Positions 11,471 through 21,406 of a DNA stretch of 64,000 bases are shown here, one piece after another (positions within the stretch are counted from its first letter, which is position 1; each line of letters opens with the position of its first letter). The DNA lies in assembly GCF_026262505.1 (NCBI RefSeq), contig NC_067208.1:13401962-13465961 (forward strand), in the 5' to 3' direction. The translations under genes were made by a program, and so were the position numbers. The notes below the pieces were generated by a model. It was not told the DNA's origin. It worked only from the letters and a program-made list of their open reading frames with translations, and did no database searches. Source of the DNA: Trichomonas vaginalis G3. Lineage: Eukaryota; Parabasalia; Trichomonadida; Trichomonadidae.

Positions 11471-12298
11471 TGAATCGTTTTATTCATACAACTTTAAATC
11501 TCGAACACATTTAGAGAGTGAGTATATCATTTTATTCTTGTTTTGAGTTTATTCTGATTCAAAATTGCAGTGAAAACAGAAGTTCACACATCATATCTGA
11601 ATGTGAGCTCATCTATACTTATACGATCTCAATACCTCCACTCTAAGCATAAGAGGTGAAGTTATATAAAAATTATCAGATGCGTTGAAGTCTCAAAAGT
11701 ATTGCCTGAATGCTTGTTTCATGTTTGTCCAAGTAGTTTCAATGAATAAATGTATTGTTTTTTATAATTTCGATTTATTTTTAGAAAATATTCAATATAA
11801 ACCTTTATTGTGTTATTTACATCTCATAAATTCTCTGTCTAAATCATATAAAAGCGCGTTTTACCCCTATGAATCAAGAAATTCATTCAATATTCATGGT
11901 ATATTTATTAAATTTATACGATTTACTAATAATCAATATTATATCCTCATAAATAGCAATATATTTTGGTAATCTATGATAATCATATACAATATTTGAA
12001 ATCAAATTTTCATTAGTTTAGGTTCCTTGTTAGTAGTAAACCATTATATTTATTACTAATAATAAAATCTATGTGTCGTATTGAAATTCAATAAAATTAC
12101 TTATTCGGTCCAAAAAAACAAATTAGATAAAATTTTTCTTTTTTATGTAATTTTTGTTTTTCATTTTTCTCAAGATCCTAAGTTATGTTCCAACTTTGGA
12201 CATCATATCCTATCATGCTAGGCTATATATTATAGCATATCCAAAAGGCAAGGAAATCTATCAGAGAAGCCTTTTTGACCTATCGTTGCCCTACCTCT

Positions 12299-12306
12299 GA
12301 TAATTG
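12299..12306. repeat. Target site duplication, right copy
   Basis: GATAATTG, identical to 8931-8938, immediately outside the right 19-bp terminal repeat. Confidence 0.75.
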
Positions 12307-12528
12307 TGAACGCCACAAATTCAATCACTCAACCAAATTGTAATTATTGTATGCATAGCCTTGTTAAACATTTTTATTTAACTTTCTCAAAATTGGCAAA
12401 ATTTGATTTGATCAACACCTGTGAATTTTTCATGTAGGATTCGTAGATTATTTTATCTTTGCATGTCACATATTGATAAATCAGTTTTGCTTTGAAAACG
12501 CCTTGTCAAAAAATTTCAATTGTAGAAA

Positions 12529-14718
12529 ATGCAGGTTTTGAAGTGCGGATGGTGTAAAAAAGAAGGCCACTTTGTTAAAAACATCAAAAATAGATTTTTA
12601 AAGCTCTCACCAGAGAAACTCTCTTATTATACAGACGAAGCAGGTAAATTAAAAGGCGAAATTACAATATACGACGAAACAAAGTTCATTAGCATGGAAA
12701 CGCCCGAAGGTCTTCCAATGTTTCTCATAGAAGGTAAAAGAAACACAAAATATAAGATTTTCCCACCATCTTTAGAAGAAAGAGATGATTGGCTAATGGT
12801 TCTTCGAAACTGCGCAAAATATCAAAGTGGATGCAGAAATCCGTTAGTTAAAGAATCAATGGGAAAGATCTATACGAATTATATTAAGACAGCGGATTTA
12901 CTTGCCAAAGCTGATGATGGTTTGTCAATTTTCACTATAAACTATCTCACGAACAAGGTCAAAGAATTCGTTTACACTTATAAAGAAGCTTTCGAAATGA
13001 TTTCGTATTTTGCTGAATTGAACCCATTAGAATTGAAATACTACATCAAGCTCACATCCGCCCTCATCAAGAATCTTGGAATTCTTGAGCCAATCGAATC
13101 ACTCGGTTTCACTCCAACTTTTCAACGCCTTTACGAACAGTATAAAGACGACAACGAAAAGGGAAGGATGCAGTTTTACCCAGGTGGTGATGTGAGAAAC
13201 ACAATCATGAAGGATGATTACTCGTATTTCAAGATTTTACCTCAAGCTGAAAATCCTGAGCGTTTCACAGTCGGCGACATGTCATTACTCGCATGTGCTG
13301 CTCGCTACGGAGCTGTCAGGATATTCAACAATCTCCTAAAGAAGTGTAAAATTGACCAAATGGTTGCAACCATGGCTTATGTCGGCAGAAACGCAGAAAT
13401 AATCGCAACAGTACGCAAGGATTTCCCTAAAATTAATATCGATATGGTTACAATTATGGGACATTATTGCAGAAACGCAGAATTATACGAATTTACGACT
13501 TATAAGGACGTAACAGCTTTTCCATGGATCGCCGTACTTACCGGATACAATATGTTCGGATTTTTCAACAAATTGTTCGGATTAATCGCGTTAAATGATA
13601 CAGATTGCGAAGGCAACATGATTATGCACGCAGCAGCAACCGTAGGCATACAAACCATCATTAATATGCTTATTGAGTTTGGTGTTGCTGTAGATATGCC
13701 AGGAAAAGACAAAAAGACGCCATTTCATTTGGCAATTGAAAATCTAAGGTTTGAAGCAGCCGATATCTTACTTTCCAAGGGTGCAAATATTAATGCAGTT
13801 GATGCCCAAGGAAATACAGCATTAATCATGGCTTCTTCTAAAAATAATCTTGATACAATTGAATACCTCATTAAAAATAATGCGGATATTAACGTTATTA
13901 ACAATGAAGGCATAAACGCTCTTGCGGAGTCTGTTCGTAGCAACAAAGCCGAAGTTACAAAGTATTTGTTAGATCATGGCGCTACAGACTCAGGAGCCAA
14001 GATCGAAGGCCAGGATATTCTCGAGTTTACAGTTGGCAAGGAATATATGCACATTTCGCGCATTTTAATTGAACACGGCGCCAATGCAGATAATATCTCC
14101 ATCGAAAAGCCAATTAACGGACTCCCTCCTTTAGTATTTGCCATCCAGATCCAAAACATGCACGTCTTGAACCGCATTCTTGAGTCACATCCCCCTCTTG
14201 ACGTAATTATTCAAAATAAATCCTTCCTCAACTTCGCCATTGAAGTTGGAGACCTTGAAATTGTTAAGGCCCTGGTAGAGGCTGGCATAGATGTCGATGC
14301 AAATCATACTTTGGCTGATGCTATCAAATATAACCATGAAGATATCGCAATTTACTTGTTACAGAACGGAGCAAATGTTGAATCCGAAAATGAAGAAGGC
14401 AAAAATGCTAAGCAAATTGCTATAGAACGTGGTGCCCAGCAATTTTTGGATTATTTGAGTAATCCAACAATGGAAGAGCCAAAATCTAATAAGACAAAGC
14501 AACAGGAAACCCAAATAACTGCATCTTCTTCATCAGAGAAGGTTTCTGAACCTCCTCAAGAAGAAAACCAAGATAATCAGCAACAATTCAATGAAGAAGA
14601 AGGCCAAAACGAGCAAGAAGCTGAAGCTGAACAAGAGGAACCATCGAGTTCCATCAGTTCTTCAACAACAGAAAATGATAACGAGGAAGATGAAAAAACA
14701 TCCACAAGCAGCGACTGA
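12529..14718 (+). CDS. PH-domain / ankyrin-repeat protein, 729 aa
   Basis: Start is ATG at 12529. Residues 4-103 form a pleckstrin-homology domain: GWCKKEGHFVKNIKNRFLKL, then a beta-rich core and the closing helix EERDDWLMVLRNCA with its conserved Trp. Residues 115-250 are a helical segment like those preceding ankyrin repeats in trichomonad proteins. From about 255 to 640 there are ankyrin repeats, weak at first and then classical (GNTALIMASSKNNLDTIEYLI, KTPFHLAIENLRFEAADILL). The last 85 residues are a Gln/Glu/Ser-rich acidic tail. Expected role: phosphoinositide-directed scaffold at membranes, with ankyrins binding a partner; the partner is unknown. The start lies only 230 bp beyond the right end of the inserted 3.36 kb element. 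Confidence 0.88.
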   Translation: MQVLKCGWCKKEGHFVKNIKNRFLKLSPEKLSYYTDEAGKLKGEITIYDETKFISMETPEGLPMFLIEGKRNTKYKIFPPSLEERDDWLMVLRNCAKYQSGCRNPLVKESMGKIYTNYIKTADLLAKADDGLSIFTINYLTNKVKEFVYTYKEAFEMISYFAELNPLELKYYIKLTSALIKNLGILEPIESLGFTPTFQRLYEQYKDDNEKGRMQFYPGGDVRNTIMKDDYSYFKILPQAENPERFTVGDMSLLACAARYGAVRIFNNLLKKCKIDQMVATMAYVGRNAEIIATVRKDFPKINIDMVTIMGHYCRNAELYEFTTYKDVTAFPWIAVLTGYNMFGFFNKLFGLIALNDTDCEGNMIMHAAATVGIQTIINMLIEFGVAVDMPGKDKKTPFHLAIENLRFEAADILLSKGANINAVDAQGNTALIMASSKNNLDTIEYLIKNNADINVINNEGINALAESVRSNKAEVTKYLLDHGATDSGAKIEGQDILEFTVGKEYMHISRILIEHGANADNISIEKPINGLPPLVFAIQIQNMHVLNRILESHPPLDVIIQNKSFLNFAIEVGDLEIVKALVEAGIDVDANHTLADAIKYNHEDIAIYLLQNGANVESENEEGKNAKQIAIERGAQQFLDYLSNPTMEEPKSNKTKQQETQITASSSSEKVSEPPQEENQDNQQQFNEEEGQNEQEAEAEQEEPSSSISSSTTENDNEEDEKTSTSSD

Positions 14719-14824
14719 AAATTATTCTATTTATTTTTGTATTATGTAAACATTCCATTTCTATTTAAAAAAAACGTTAATTTTGAAAAAAATAATTTTA
14801 TACGAAAAAATATGGAAAATATCA

Positions 14825-15739
14825 TTATTTCATGTGCATTTTGGCCCAAACAAAGAATCTATTAACTAAGTTTTGACCAACTTTGGTGATAAGCCAATAT
14901 CCGAATAAAGAGAAGAGAGAAGCAGAGCTGACATCAACTTGTATGCCGTTACCCATTGTATAAAGCATCATATCAGCGATATCTTCATCTTTCAGTAAAA
15001 ATTTTTGGGTTTTTTCGATGAAATTCTGAACAAACTGCGGAACTTTGTTAAAGAACATGGATCCAGCAAAAGGTCCTGGATGGATGGCCTGGAAATGAAT
15101 ATTTGGTGCTTCATTTCTCATTTCTAATTCAAGGTGTCTGAACATTGAAGACATGTAGCTCTTTACTGTGCAGTACATCTGGCCTGTTCCGAAAATAGCT
15201 TCAGCAGCTAATGAAGCGATTCCGTAAACAAGAGTTTCTGATTTACGTTTCTTACTCTTTTCAATGATGTATTTGTAAAGAATTGTCTGGGAAATTACCA
15301 TAGATTCAATAAAATCGATAAGCTGCTTCTCAGTAAAGTTAAAGAAGTCATCAACCATTCCATAACCGGCACAAAGGAAGTAAACGCCAATATCCTTATC
15401 TTCCATTGCTTTGACAACGGTATTAACAGACTCTGGCTTTGCAAAATCAGCAATAACTGTTTCAAACTGAACACCAAGTGATCTGCATTGTTGGGCAACA
15501 GAATTAAACCTTGTTGTATCACGACCAGTTCCAACAATGTTCAGACCATCTTTTGCTAACTTCAACGCTAAGTGCTTTCCTGTTCCACTGCTTGCTCCAG
15601 TTATTAAAACCCAATTTGTGTTATATTTCTTCTTAATATCTGGCTTCTTACCGGTATATCCTCGAATAAAACGAACGATTGTATTTAAAGAATGTACAAT
15701 TCCAAGAATACCAAGCCAGAAGAAAAATATCTCAAACAT
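14825..15739 (-). CDS. Membrane-anchored short-chain dehydrogenase/reductase, HSD17B12/KAR-like, 304 aa
   Basis: NAD(P)-dependent oxidoreductase with an N-terminal membrane anchor (hydrophobic residues 1-22), as in very-long-chain 3-oxoacyl-CoA reductases and 17-beta-HSD12. Start is ATG at 15739. The nucleotide-binding TGASSGTG is at residues 47-54, LCAGYG (in place of NNAG) at 122-127, a candidate catalytic Ser at 176 (YGIASL), the YxxxK pair at Tyr189 and Lys193, and the PGPF turn at 221-224. A second hydrophobic segment lies near residues 275-290. The substrate (fatty acyl chain or sterol) cannot be read from the sequence; family confidence is high, KAR/HSD12 subfamily moderate. The gene converges with the PH-ankyrin gene with about 105 bp between stops. 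Confidence 0.88.
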   Translation of the reverse strand: MFEIFFFWLGILGIVHSLNTIVRFIRGYTGKKPDIKKKYNTNWVLITGASSGTGKHLALKLAKDGLNIVGTGRDTTRFNSVAQQCRSLGVQFETVIADFAKPESVNTVVKAMEDKDIGVYFLCAGYGMVDDFFNFTEKQLIDFIESMVISQTILYKYIIEKSKKRKSETLVYGIASLAAEAIFGTGQMYCTVKSYMSSMFRHLELEMRNEAPNIHFQAIHPGPFAGSMFFNKVPQFVQNFIEKTQKFLLKDEDIADMMLYTMGNGIQVDVSSASLFSLFGYWLITKVGQNLVNRFFVWAKMHMK

Positions 15740-16555
15740 TTGTCACTTTTACAACAAGCTCAAATATTTCTATGAGCTTTATTAATTACAAATCAATCAA
15801 AATCACTTTGATATAAGGATATATTTTTGAAGTTATTTGGAGAGCATAACATTCATGGATGCTTTGAAATCTTATATGTGAGTCATTTCTTACTGTAAAC
15901 TATTATAAAATCAATAGTTTATTGACATATGAATTTAATTCACAGTATTTTGAAATATATGTAGAGCACGATGATAGTGATGTTTCATACCCATAATATT
16001 TGGCATGAGATTGCATGATCTTTTTGTTATAATATGGCAATAACTGACTAGGTTTACAAACATGAATTTAGGCCATTAAATTTGATAAATTTGATTGTTT
16101 AAACGGTCTGTATCGTCTTTCATATCATGTTTCTTTACTTCGAAGCGATTTTGGCGCTTCGAACATGAAAAATTTCATAAAAATACAACTTGAGTTCTAT
16201 TAAATGCTCATATGTAGGGCACTATTACCTCATAGTATGAAGTCCGGATATGCTGTTTTTGCTCAATCTTGAATTGAATAATCTAAAATTTTATCACAAG
16301 CATTGTGTTTTGGCTGCATTCAATGCAAACAATTAGTATGTAAAACATATTCCTTGGTTTATTTTGTAATCTAGATGTCTCTTAATGCTAAATAATTTTT
16401 ATTAAAAAAATATGAGCTAAAAAATAAAGCATTATCATTAACTATAACGCTACAAACCAATGTTAAACATTTTATTAAATCATAATAGAATAATTTTTTA
16501 TCTGATAATATAACATAAACGATAAGGGAGATGATAAATATGAGTAGAAATAGAA
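15740..16555. other. Intergenic spacer with one hairpin
   Basis: AT-rich, no gene seen. The only structured feature is the hairpin at 16139-16163. Confidence 0.5.
16139..16163. repeat. Perfect 9-bp hairpin
   Basis: TTCGAAGCG-ATTTTGG-CGCTTCGAA: perfect 9-bp stem, 7-nt loop, in a spacer where GC-rich sequence is rare. Function unknown. Confidence 0.55.
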
Positions 16556-17361
16556 TTATAAAACAATGATAATAATGAAAATAAAAAGATTATAGAGTTT
16601 GTTAATATCTTCTCCATTAGCAATTAAATAAGATGCAACATCATAATTTCCGAAATGCATACATTCGGTTATTGAATTGGGAAATTGTCCTAAATTTGAT
16701 TTAAGGTACTCAGCAATTTCATAGTTTCGATAATTCAATGAAGTATTAATCATGTCACGAAATGATTTACCTTCTTCTATCATTTGCATAAAAATTGTAT
16801 TATTTCCGCCTTGAACAGCATATTTTTCGGAGTTATCGGTGTATTCAGCTCCTAAATTTTTCAAGTAATTGAAACACAATTCTGATCCGTATTTAATTGC
16901 ACAGTCAAGTGGTGTGATATCTTTAATTCTCTTATTAATATCAAGATTTGGGAATTTAGATTTAAGTTCATCAACTTTATCACATAAAATATAGTATAAT
17001 GGAGATTCTATTGGATATTCAAATTCGGAACATTTGCAATATAATAACATTGCTAATTTCTCATTTTCTGGTTTGATGATACATGAGAATTCGTTTAATA
17101 TCTTTTGGTAAAGTTCTGATAATAATTTAATTTCTTTAACATGAATTTGTGAAATAACATCAATCAAATGAAGTGACATTTGGATAGATATTTTTTGTTT
17201 GTAATGAATTCTATAATTTGCGAAGATACTTGTAAAAAATTATTGGAATTGACACTCCAAATCATTTTTGATGCTTGATTAGGGTATTCAAATACTTCAA
17301 ATGGCTTAATGCTACCAAAATCACATCCAATTTCATTTTCAGATTGCTTAGAGTTTAACAT
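16556..17361 (-). pseudogene. Ankyrin-repeat gene of the trichomonad type, frame-broken
   Basis: Two overlapping minus-strand frames together resemble a trichomonad ankyrin protein. The first starts at ATG 17361 (65 residues, with EYPNQASKMIWSVNSNN and ending KCHFI); the second (16556-17179) carries SQIHVKEIKLLSELYQKILNE followed by ankyrin-like units (DITPLDCAIKYGSELCFNYL, NYEIAEYL, NYDVASYL). They overlap by 16 nt, and a single frame change near 17165-17180 would separate them. The protein also stops after only about three ankyrin units, ending in a hydrophobic FIFIIIIVL tail, so the 3' end looks truncated. An expressed short protein from the longer frame cannot be excluded. Confidence 0.65.
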
Positions 17362-18449
17362 GCTTTCCAAAAGTTTTGGTTGTATTGCTTTTTTGTGGAA
17401 AAAGTGACAATAATATTACATCATTTAAGGTATCACCGCCCTAGTTTCCAAAAAAAATCCGTTATTTACCCCCTGAGTTTTTAGATTTTGATCAGTGTAT
17501 GTTATATTTAAGTTTATTCATAAAAATATCAATTCTATCATAGAGAAAAAGTACATTTAAGTCCAACAAGACTGTTATGTATAATTTCATATTGACAGCG
17601 GTTCAAGAGTGGGTCGCCTTATTTTTATGATAGCAAAGACGTTTATTTCCAGAAAATACTTGTATAATCATTGAGAAACATATTTCACACACTCTGTATG
17701 TATATTGGATTAATTCAGATGTACTTTCTCAAAATTTTTGAATCATCAACACAATAAATTGAATGACCGCTAAGTTTCATTCAATTAAAAATGGTACCAA
17801 ACAATATTTCATGCAAGATATTGCGAAATATTTCTGAATACACAATAATATATTATTTTGATACTATATATATAGTGATAAATATTATTGCCGCCCAAAA
17901 AATCACGATTTCGATTTTTCTCGAAATCTAGCCTTGAAATGTAAATTTATTTTACTAAATATAAGCATTATATTATATGCTAATGGACTTTTTGCAATCG
18001 TCCCTATTAAACATGTAAATATAGTCCCCACAAAATCGGAGTTGAGAGGCAATTCAACTCACTACTGAGATTTTGGGACCATAATATATACTCCTCCAAA
18101 GTTCTTTCAATTTCATTGAAAGGGAGGGGAAAAGGAAGTGATATTTTGGAGTTTATTACTTATTGATCGGAAAGAATATATAATTAGCTATGAATATTGA
18201 GCATTATGCGTGACAATTATATCACAAATCTGAAATTAGATTTGAAATTTAACAAAATTAGAAAATTTAAGCGTAAACAAGCTGATATGGCAATGAAAAA
18301 TTAACTACTATTAGGGTGAAATTCTAGTGATATCATTTAAAGACATTTTCTAAATGATCATTTTTCAACTTTTTTGGCAAAACTTAGAAGATTAAAAATA
18401 ATCTAATAATTAGGGATAGATAGAAAACAATTTATTAATATAACAAATT
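17362..18449. other. Intergenic spacer with nested hairpins
   Basis: No gene seen in about 1.1 kb. At 18024-18079 an outer imperfect stem (GTCCC..AAAATC with GATTTTGGGAC) encloses an inner stem GAGTTGA/TCAACTC. At 18104-18122 CTTTCAAT-TTC-ATTGAAAG forms a perfect 8-bp hairpin. Confidence 0.45.
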
Positions 18450-18950
18450 TCACATAGTGAAATCGAATGATTCCGAAATATCGAAATCAAAAAGATCAGC
18501 GCAATCATCAAATATTGGCTGCTGTGATAAATCTTCTGTAGTAGATTGTGGAACAATAGGCATCTGTTCGTTCTCTTGAATATATTCTGGTTCTGATTCT
18601 TGTTTTTGTCTGTTTCTCTCTTTCTGGCGCATAAGAAGAGCATAGCGGCTTTTAATATTAATATCTGTACGACCACTGAACTGTTTAGCAATCAATGACC
18701 ATTTGTGACCATGCTGGTTCACAAGATTAATAAGCTTTTCATCATCTACTTTACTCCATGGGCTACTGTTAAGGTATGGTGCAAGATAGTTTTTATAACG
18801 ATCTCTGCACTGACGAGCATTTCTTGTTCCCATGTACTCACTAACTTTCTTCCAGTTAGACAAACCAAGAACTTGGACAAGAACTCTGAGCTTTTCATCT
18901 TCAGCTGGTGTGAATTTATCCTTTGGGTGTGGCTTACCAACAGGCGACAT
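18450..18950 (-). CDS. Two-repeat Myb-like DNA-binding protein, 166 aa
   Basis: Sequence-specific DNA-binding protein of the SANT/Myb class common in trichomonads, where relatives bind promoter elements of adhesion and iron-regulated genes. The in-frame TTG at 18953 is passed over; ATG at 18950 sits 6 nt after a perfect initiator, which decides the start. Repeat 1 is about residues 11-58 (FTPAEDEKLRVLVQ...NWKKVSEYM...RQCRDRYKNYL) and repeat 2 about 63-110 (WSKVDDEKLINLVNQHG.KWSLIAKQFSGRTDINIKSRYALL). A basic KERNRQKQ stretch follows, then an acidic Phe/Asp-rich tail that could activate transcription. Target genes are unknown. Confidence 0.9.
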   Translation of the reverse strand: MSPVGKPHPKDKFTPAEDEKLRVLVQVLGLSNWKKVSEYMGTRNARQCRDRYKNYLAPYLNSSPWSKVDDEKLINLVNQHGHKWSLIAKQFSGRTDINIKSRYALLMRQKERNRQKQESEPEYIQENEQMPIVPQSTTEDLSQQPIFDDCADLFDFDISESFDFTM

Positions 18951-18955
18951 CAAGT

Positions 18956-18962
18956 AAAATGA
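18956..18962 (-). promoter_or_regulatory. Initiator (Inr) of the Myb gene
   Basis: Read on the minus strand this is TCATTTT, 6 nt before the ATG at 18950. It matches the known Trichomonas initiator (TCA-pyrimidine-T-W, usually within about 20 nt of the start codon). Confidence 0.7.
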
Positions 18963-19458
18963 ACTTTCGAGGAATTGAGACGCGATTCATTGAAGGAACA
19001 AACGACACAGAAATTTTAATCATCATTGAATTTTCTTTTCAAAAAAATTTACAATATAAATCGAACGCAGAACCAGAAATCAATATAAAACAATATTGCA
19101 AAGAATCGCGTAAGCAAAATTTTTTATCCAGATATTTTATTCAATGAGCTATCTGAAAATCTGATGTCTCTCAAACATCAGTAAAATGAATATGGCTTCA
19201 AATCAATAGTTTGATATCATACTATATTTGGCTAGATATGCAACATTGCATTAGTTATGTTTTTGAAAGTATGTCAAGCAAAATTTGAAACTGTATTGGA
19301 ATTTGAATTACTTACGGAGAAAGAAAAATGTCTTTAAACAGATAATGTTATAATATTTTAATAATAAAAAATGACACTAGATGGGAATGATCGATTTTGA
19401 ATAGTCTTAGGGAATAATGCCTTTCAATTTCGAAAGTTTTAGTTTTTAAAATTCTATA

Positions 19459-20512
19459 AGGGTTTCGTTTTGCGAAAAAAACGTACAATACGCAATTTCG
19501 CTAAAAAAAAACATTTAGCTAGCAATTTCGACCTTTGACTCCACTCAAGACGTCACTTTTTTAATTTTGCGGTATCATATTTTTGGAAAATCTTTATGAA
19601 TATTATATAAAAAGTCTCTTTAATATCTATATTTCGTATTTTTATCGATTTATAAAGTTTTTGCGAAAAGTATTCAATTATTTTTGCTATTTGGTCGGGT
19701 AAATGTCAGATTTGCGACATTTTCTGATATGATATTCAGATTCTACGTTGATAATAATGCTTATAGAACCCTCTTGCTATTGTGTCAAAATTGCGAAACC
19801 GATAGCAAAAATATCTCGCAATATCAAAATTGAGATATTGAGTGAATTATGCATTATAGAGATTAAAAATCTGATTTGTGAAAACATCTCATCAGTTTCT
19901 AGCTAATTCAAAAATCTTTACTATCTTATTCGATTAAAATGAAAAGGGAATAGTTTCATTATGCTTTAAATGACAGCCTTATAATATAATCATAGTTTTC
20001 GCTCAATATGCAGCATTTTTTTTTCGAAATCTATGGTCAATGTCCTAAATACTGATTGCTTTGCATTCATATCTCTTACATTTTCTATACCCACATCACT
20101 ATTCATTGCTATTCCTATCTTTTTCATTTTTGTTTGTTTCTCATAATTTCTCAAAAAACATGATAACTTGATATTTGTAAATATCATACTTTATAACGTA
20201 AATAAGAACTTGACCTATTAAGAAAAGCAGTAATGAAAAGAAAATCTGAAATTCATAAAAATTACAAGTTTCTGATGACAATTAGCTTAATTAAACCAGG
20301 TACAAGATTATATAATTGTATTTTCTATCCAATTATCCATATAATATCTTATCCAGAAAAAATAACTTGATCAATACCAAATGATTTTTTAACTAGTAAA
20401 TAAAGTATTTTCTTTACACACACATTGTATATCATAGTTTTTTTTTTGGTTTCGCAAAACATCCAAAAACAAATATGCTATAAAAGTGACAATTTTAGCA
20501 AAACGAAACCCT
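19459..20512. mobile_element. Mariner-like short DNA element, 1054 bp, 15-bp TIRs, TA flanks
   Basis: AGGGTTTCGTTTTGC at 19459-19473 is matched by its exact reverse complement at 20498-20512, and TA flanks each end (19457-19458, 20513-20514). TA duplication with short inverted ends is typical of Tc1/mariner-type insertions. The internal DNA has no transposase-like frame (the 65-codon frame at 19990-20187 is not recognised), so it is non-autonomous or decayed. The motif TTTCGNNNTGCGAAA also recurs near both ends inside the element. Confidence 0.7.
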
Positions 20513-20514
20513 TA

Positions 20515-21406
20515 AATTCTATTAGAGAATTAGTATAGAGACAGAATTCTTCGATTCCAAAAATTTGAAAGCTGTTAAAATCAACTTTTGAACTCCATTC
20601 AATTATCACATTCAAAAATTGATAGATATTGTGGTCATCAATTAATTTGATGAGTATATATGTCACTAATAAAAATTTAATTTATAAAAATTCATCCAAA
20701 ATCTTTGAATTTTTTCTGGAAAGAATTTACAGCTTTTATTTTTGGATATTGCATAACATATTTGTACGCATTTCAATTATGCTATAATTAGCAAATAACG
20801 GTTTTTCTTATAATTTGAAAGCATTTATGGAGATTTCATAATTTCCGCATTTTAGCATGATCAATGTTTTAGGTGATCAACATATAGGATATTGTGTTAC
20901 CGTACGGACCTTCAAATTGTGGCATCATAGAAAATCTTGAAACAAAATCTAGAATAACAGTGAACAGATGAATTAATCAATAAGAATGACCATTTTAGAA
21001 AATATATCAATGATATTCTTGATGATCTCTATTCTATTCTGTATCATCCTCATTTGCCTATTTCAAAATATTATCTTTTGTTGAATTGATGATATAAAAT
21101 GGTCTTCTCCATCATAACAAATACATTTCACCAGTTTTTCCTTGTTAATTTCATTATTTAAGCTAAAGATCGTCTTTTGAATGATTGATACATAATTTTC
21201 AAACATTTATCAATGGGATATATTGATATAATCTCAATGTGGTGTTGCTTTTTAGCTTTTAATTGCTATTTACTAAAAAATTTCGATGATTATTTTCAAT
21301 TTTGATGAATTTTTTTGACGTTTCATCAGAAAAAGATTAAGGATATCGTCATTGCTAAAACAAATTTCAAAATTTACTATGACTAAAAAAAATTATTTAT
21401 TATTTT
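20515..21406. other. Intergenic spacer, nothing recognised
   Basis: AT-rich, about 0.9 kb between the mariner-like element and the 3' end of the Hsp70 gene; no convincing frame. Confidence 0.45.

Larger units (their letters stand above)
8939..12298. mobile_element. Inserted DNA element, 3.36 kb, 19-bp TIRs, 8-bp target duplication; no intact transposase
   Basis: AGAGGTAGGGCAACGATAG at 8939-8957 recurs as its exact reverse complement at 12280-12298. The bases flanking both ends are the same octamer, GATAATTG (8931-8938 and 12299-12306), oriented as a direct repeat. Terminal inverted repeats plus an 8-bp duplication is the signature of a cut-and-paste transposon; 8 bp suits hAT, though MULE-type elements (8-11 bp) are possible. 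Inside there is only AT-rich DNA with short frames (longest 11063-11278 on minus and 11685-11972 on plus), none recognised as transposase, so it is non-autonomous or heavily decayed. It explains most of the long spacer between the USP-like and PH-ankyrin genes. Confidence 0.75.

Noticed and set aside
11685-11972. 95-codon plus-strand frame inside the 3.36 kb element
   Set aside because: AT-rich composition translated as Ile/Tyr/Asn/Phe; no transposase motif; chance frame likely.
17600-17640. GCGGTTCAAGAGTGGGTCGCC as a tRNA B box
   Set aside because: No A box or cloverleaf partner sequence upstream.
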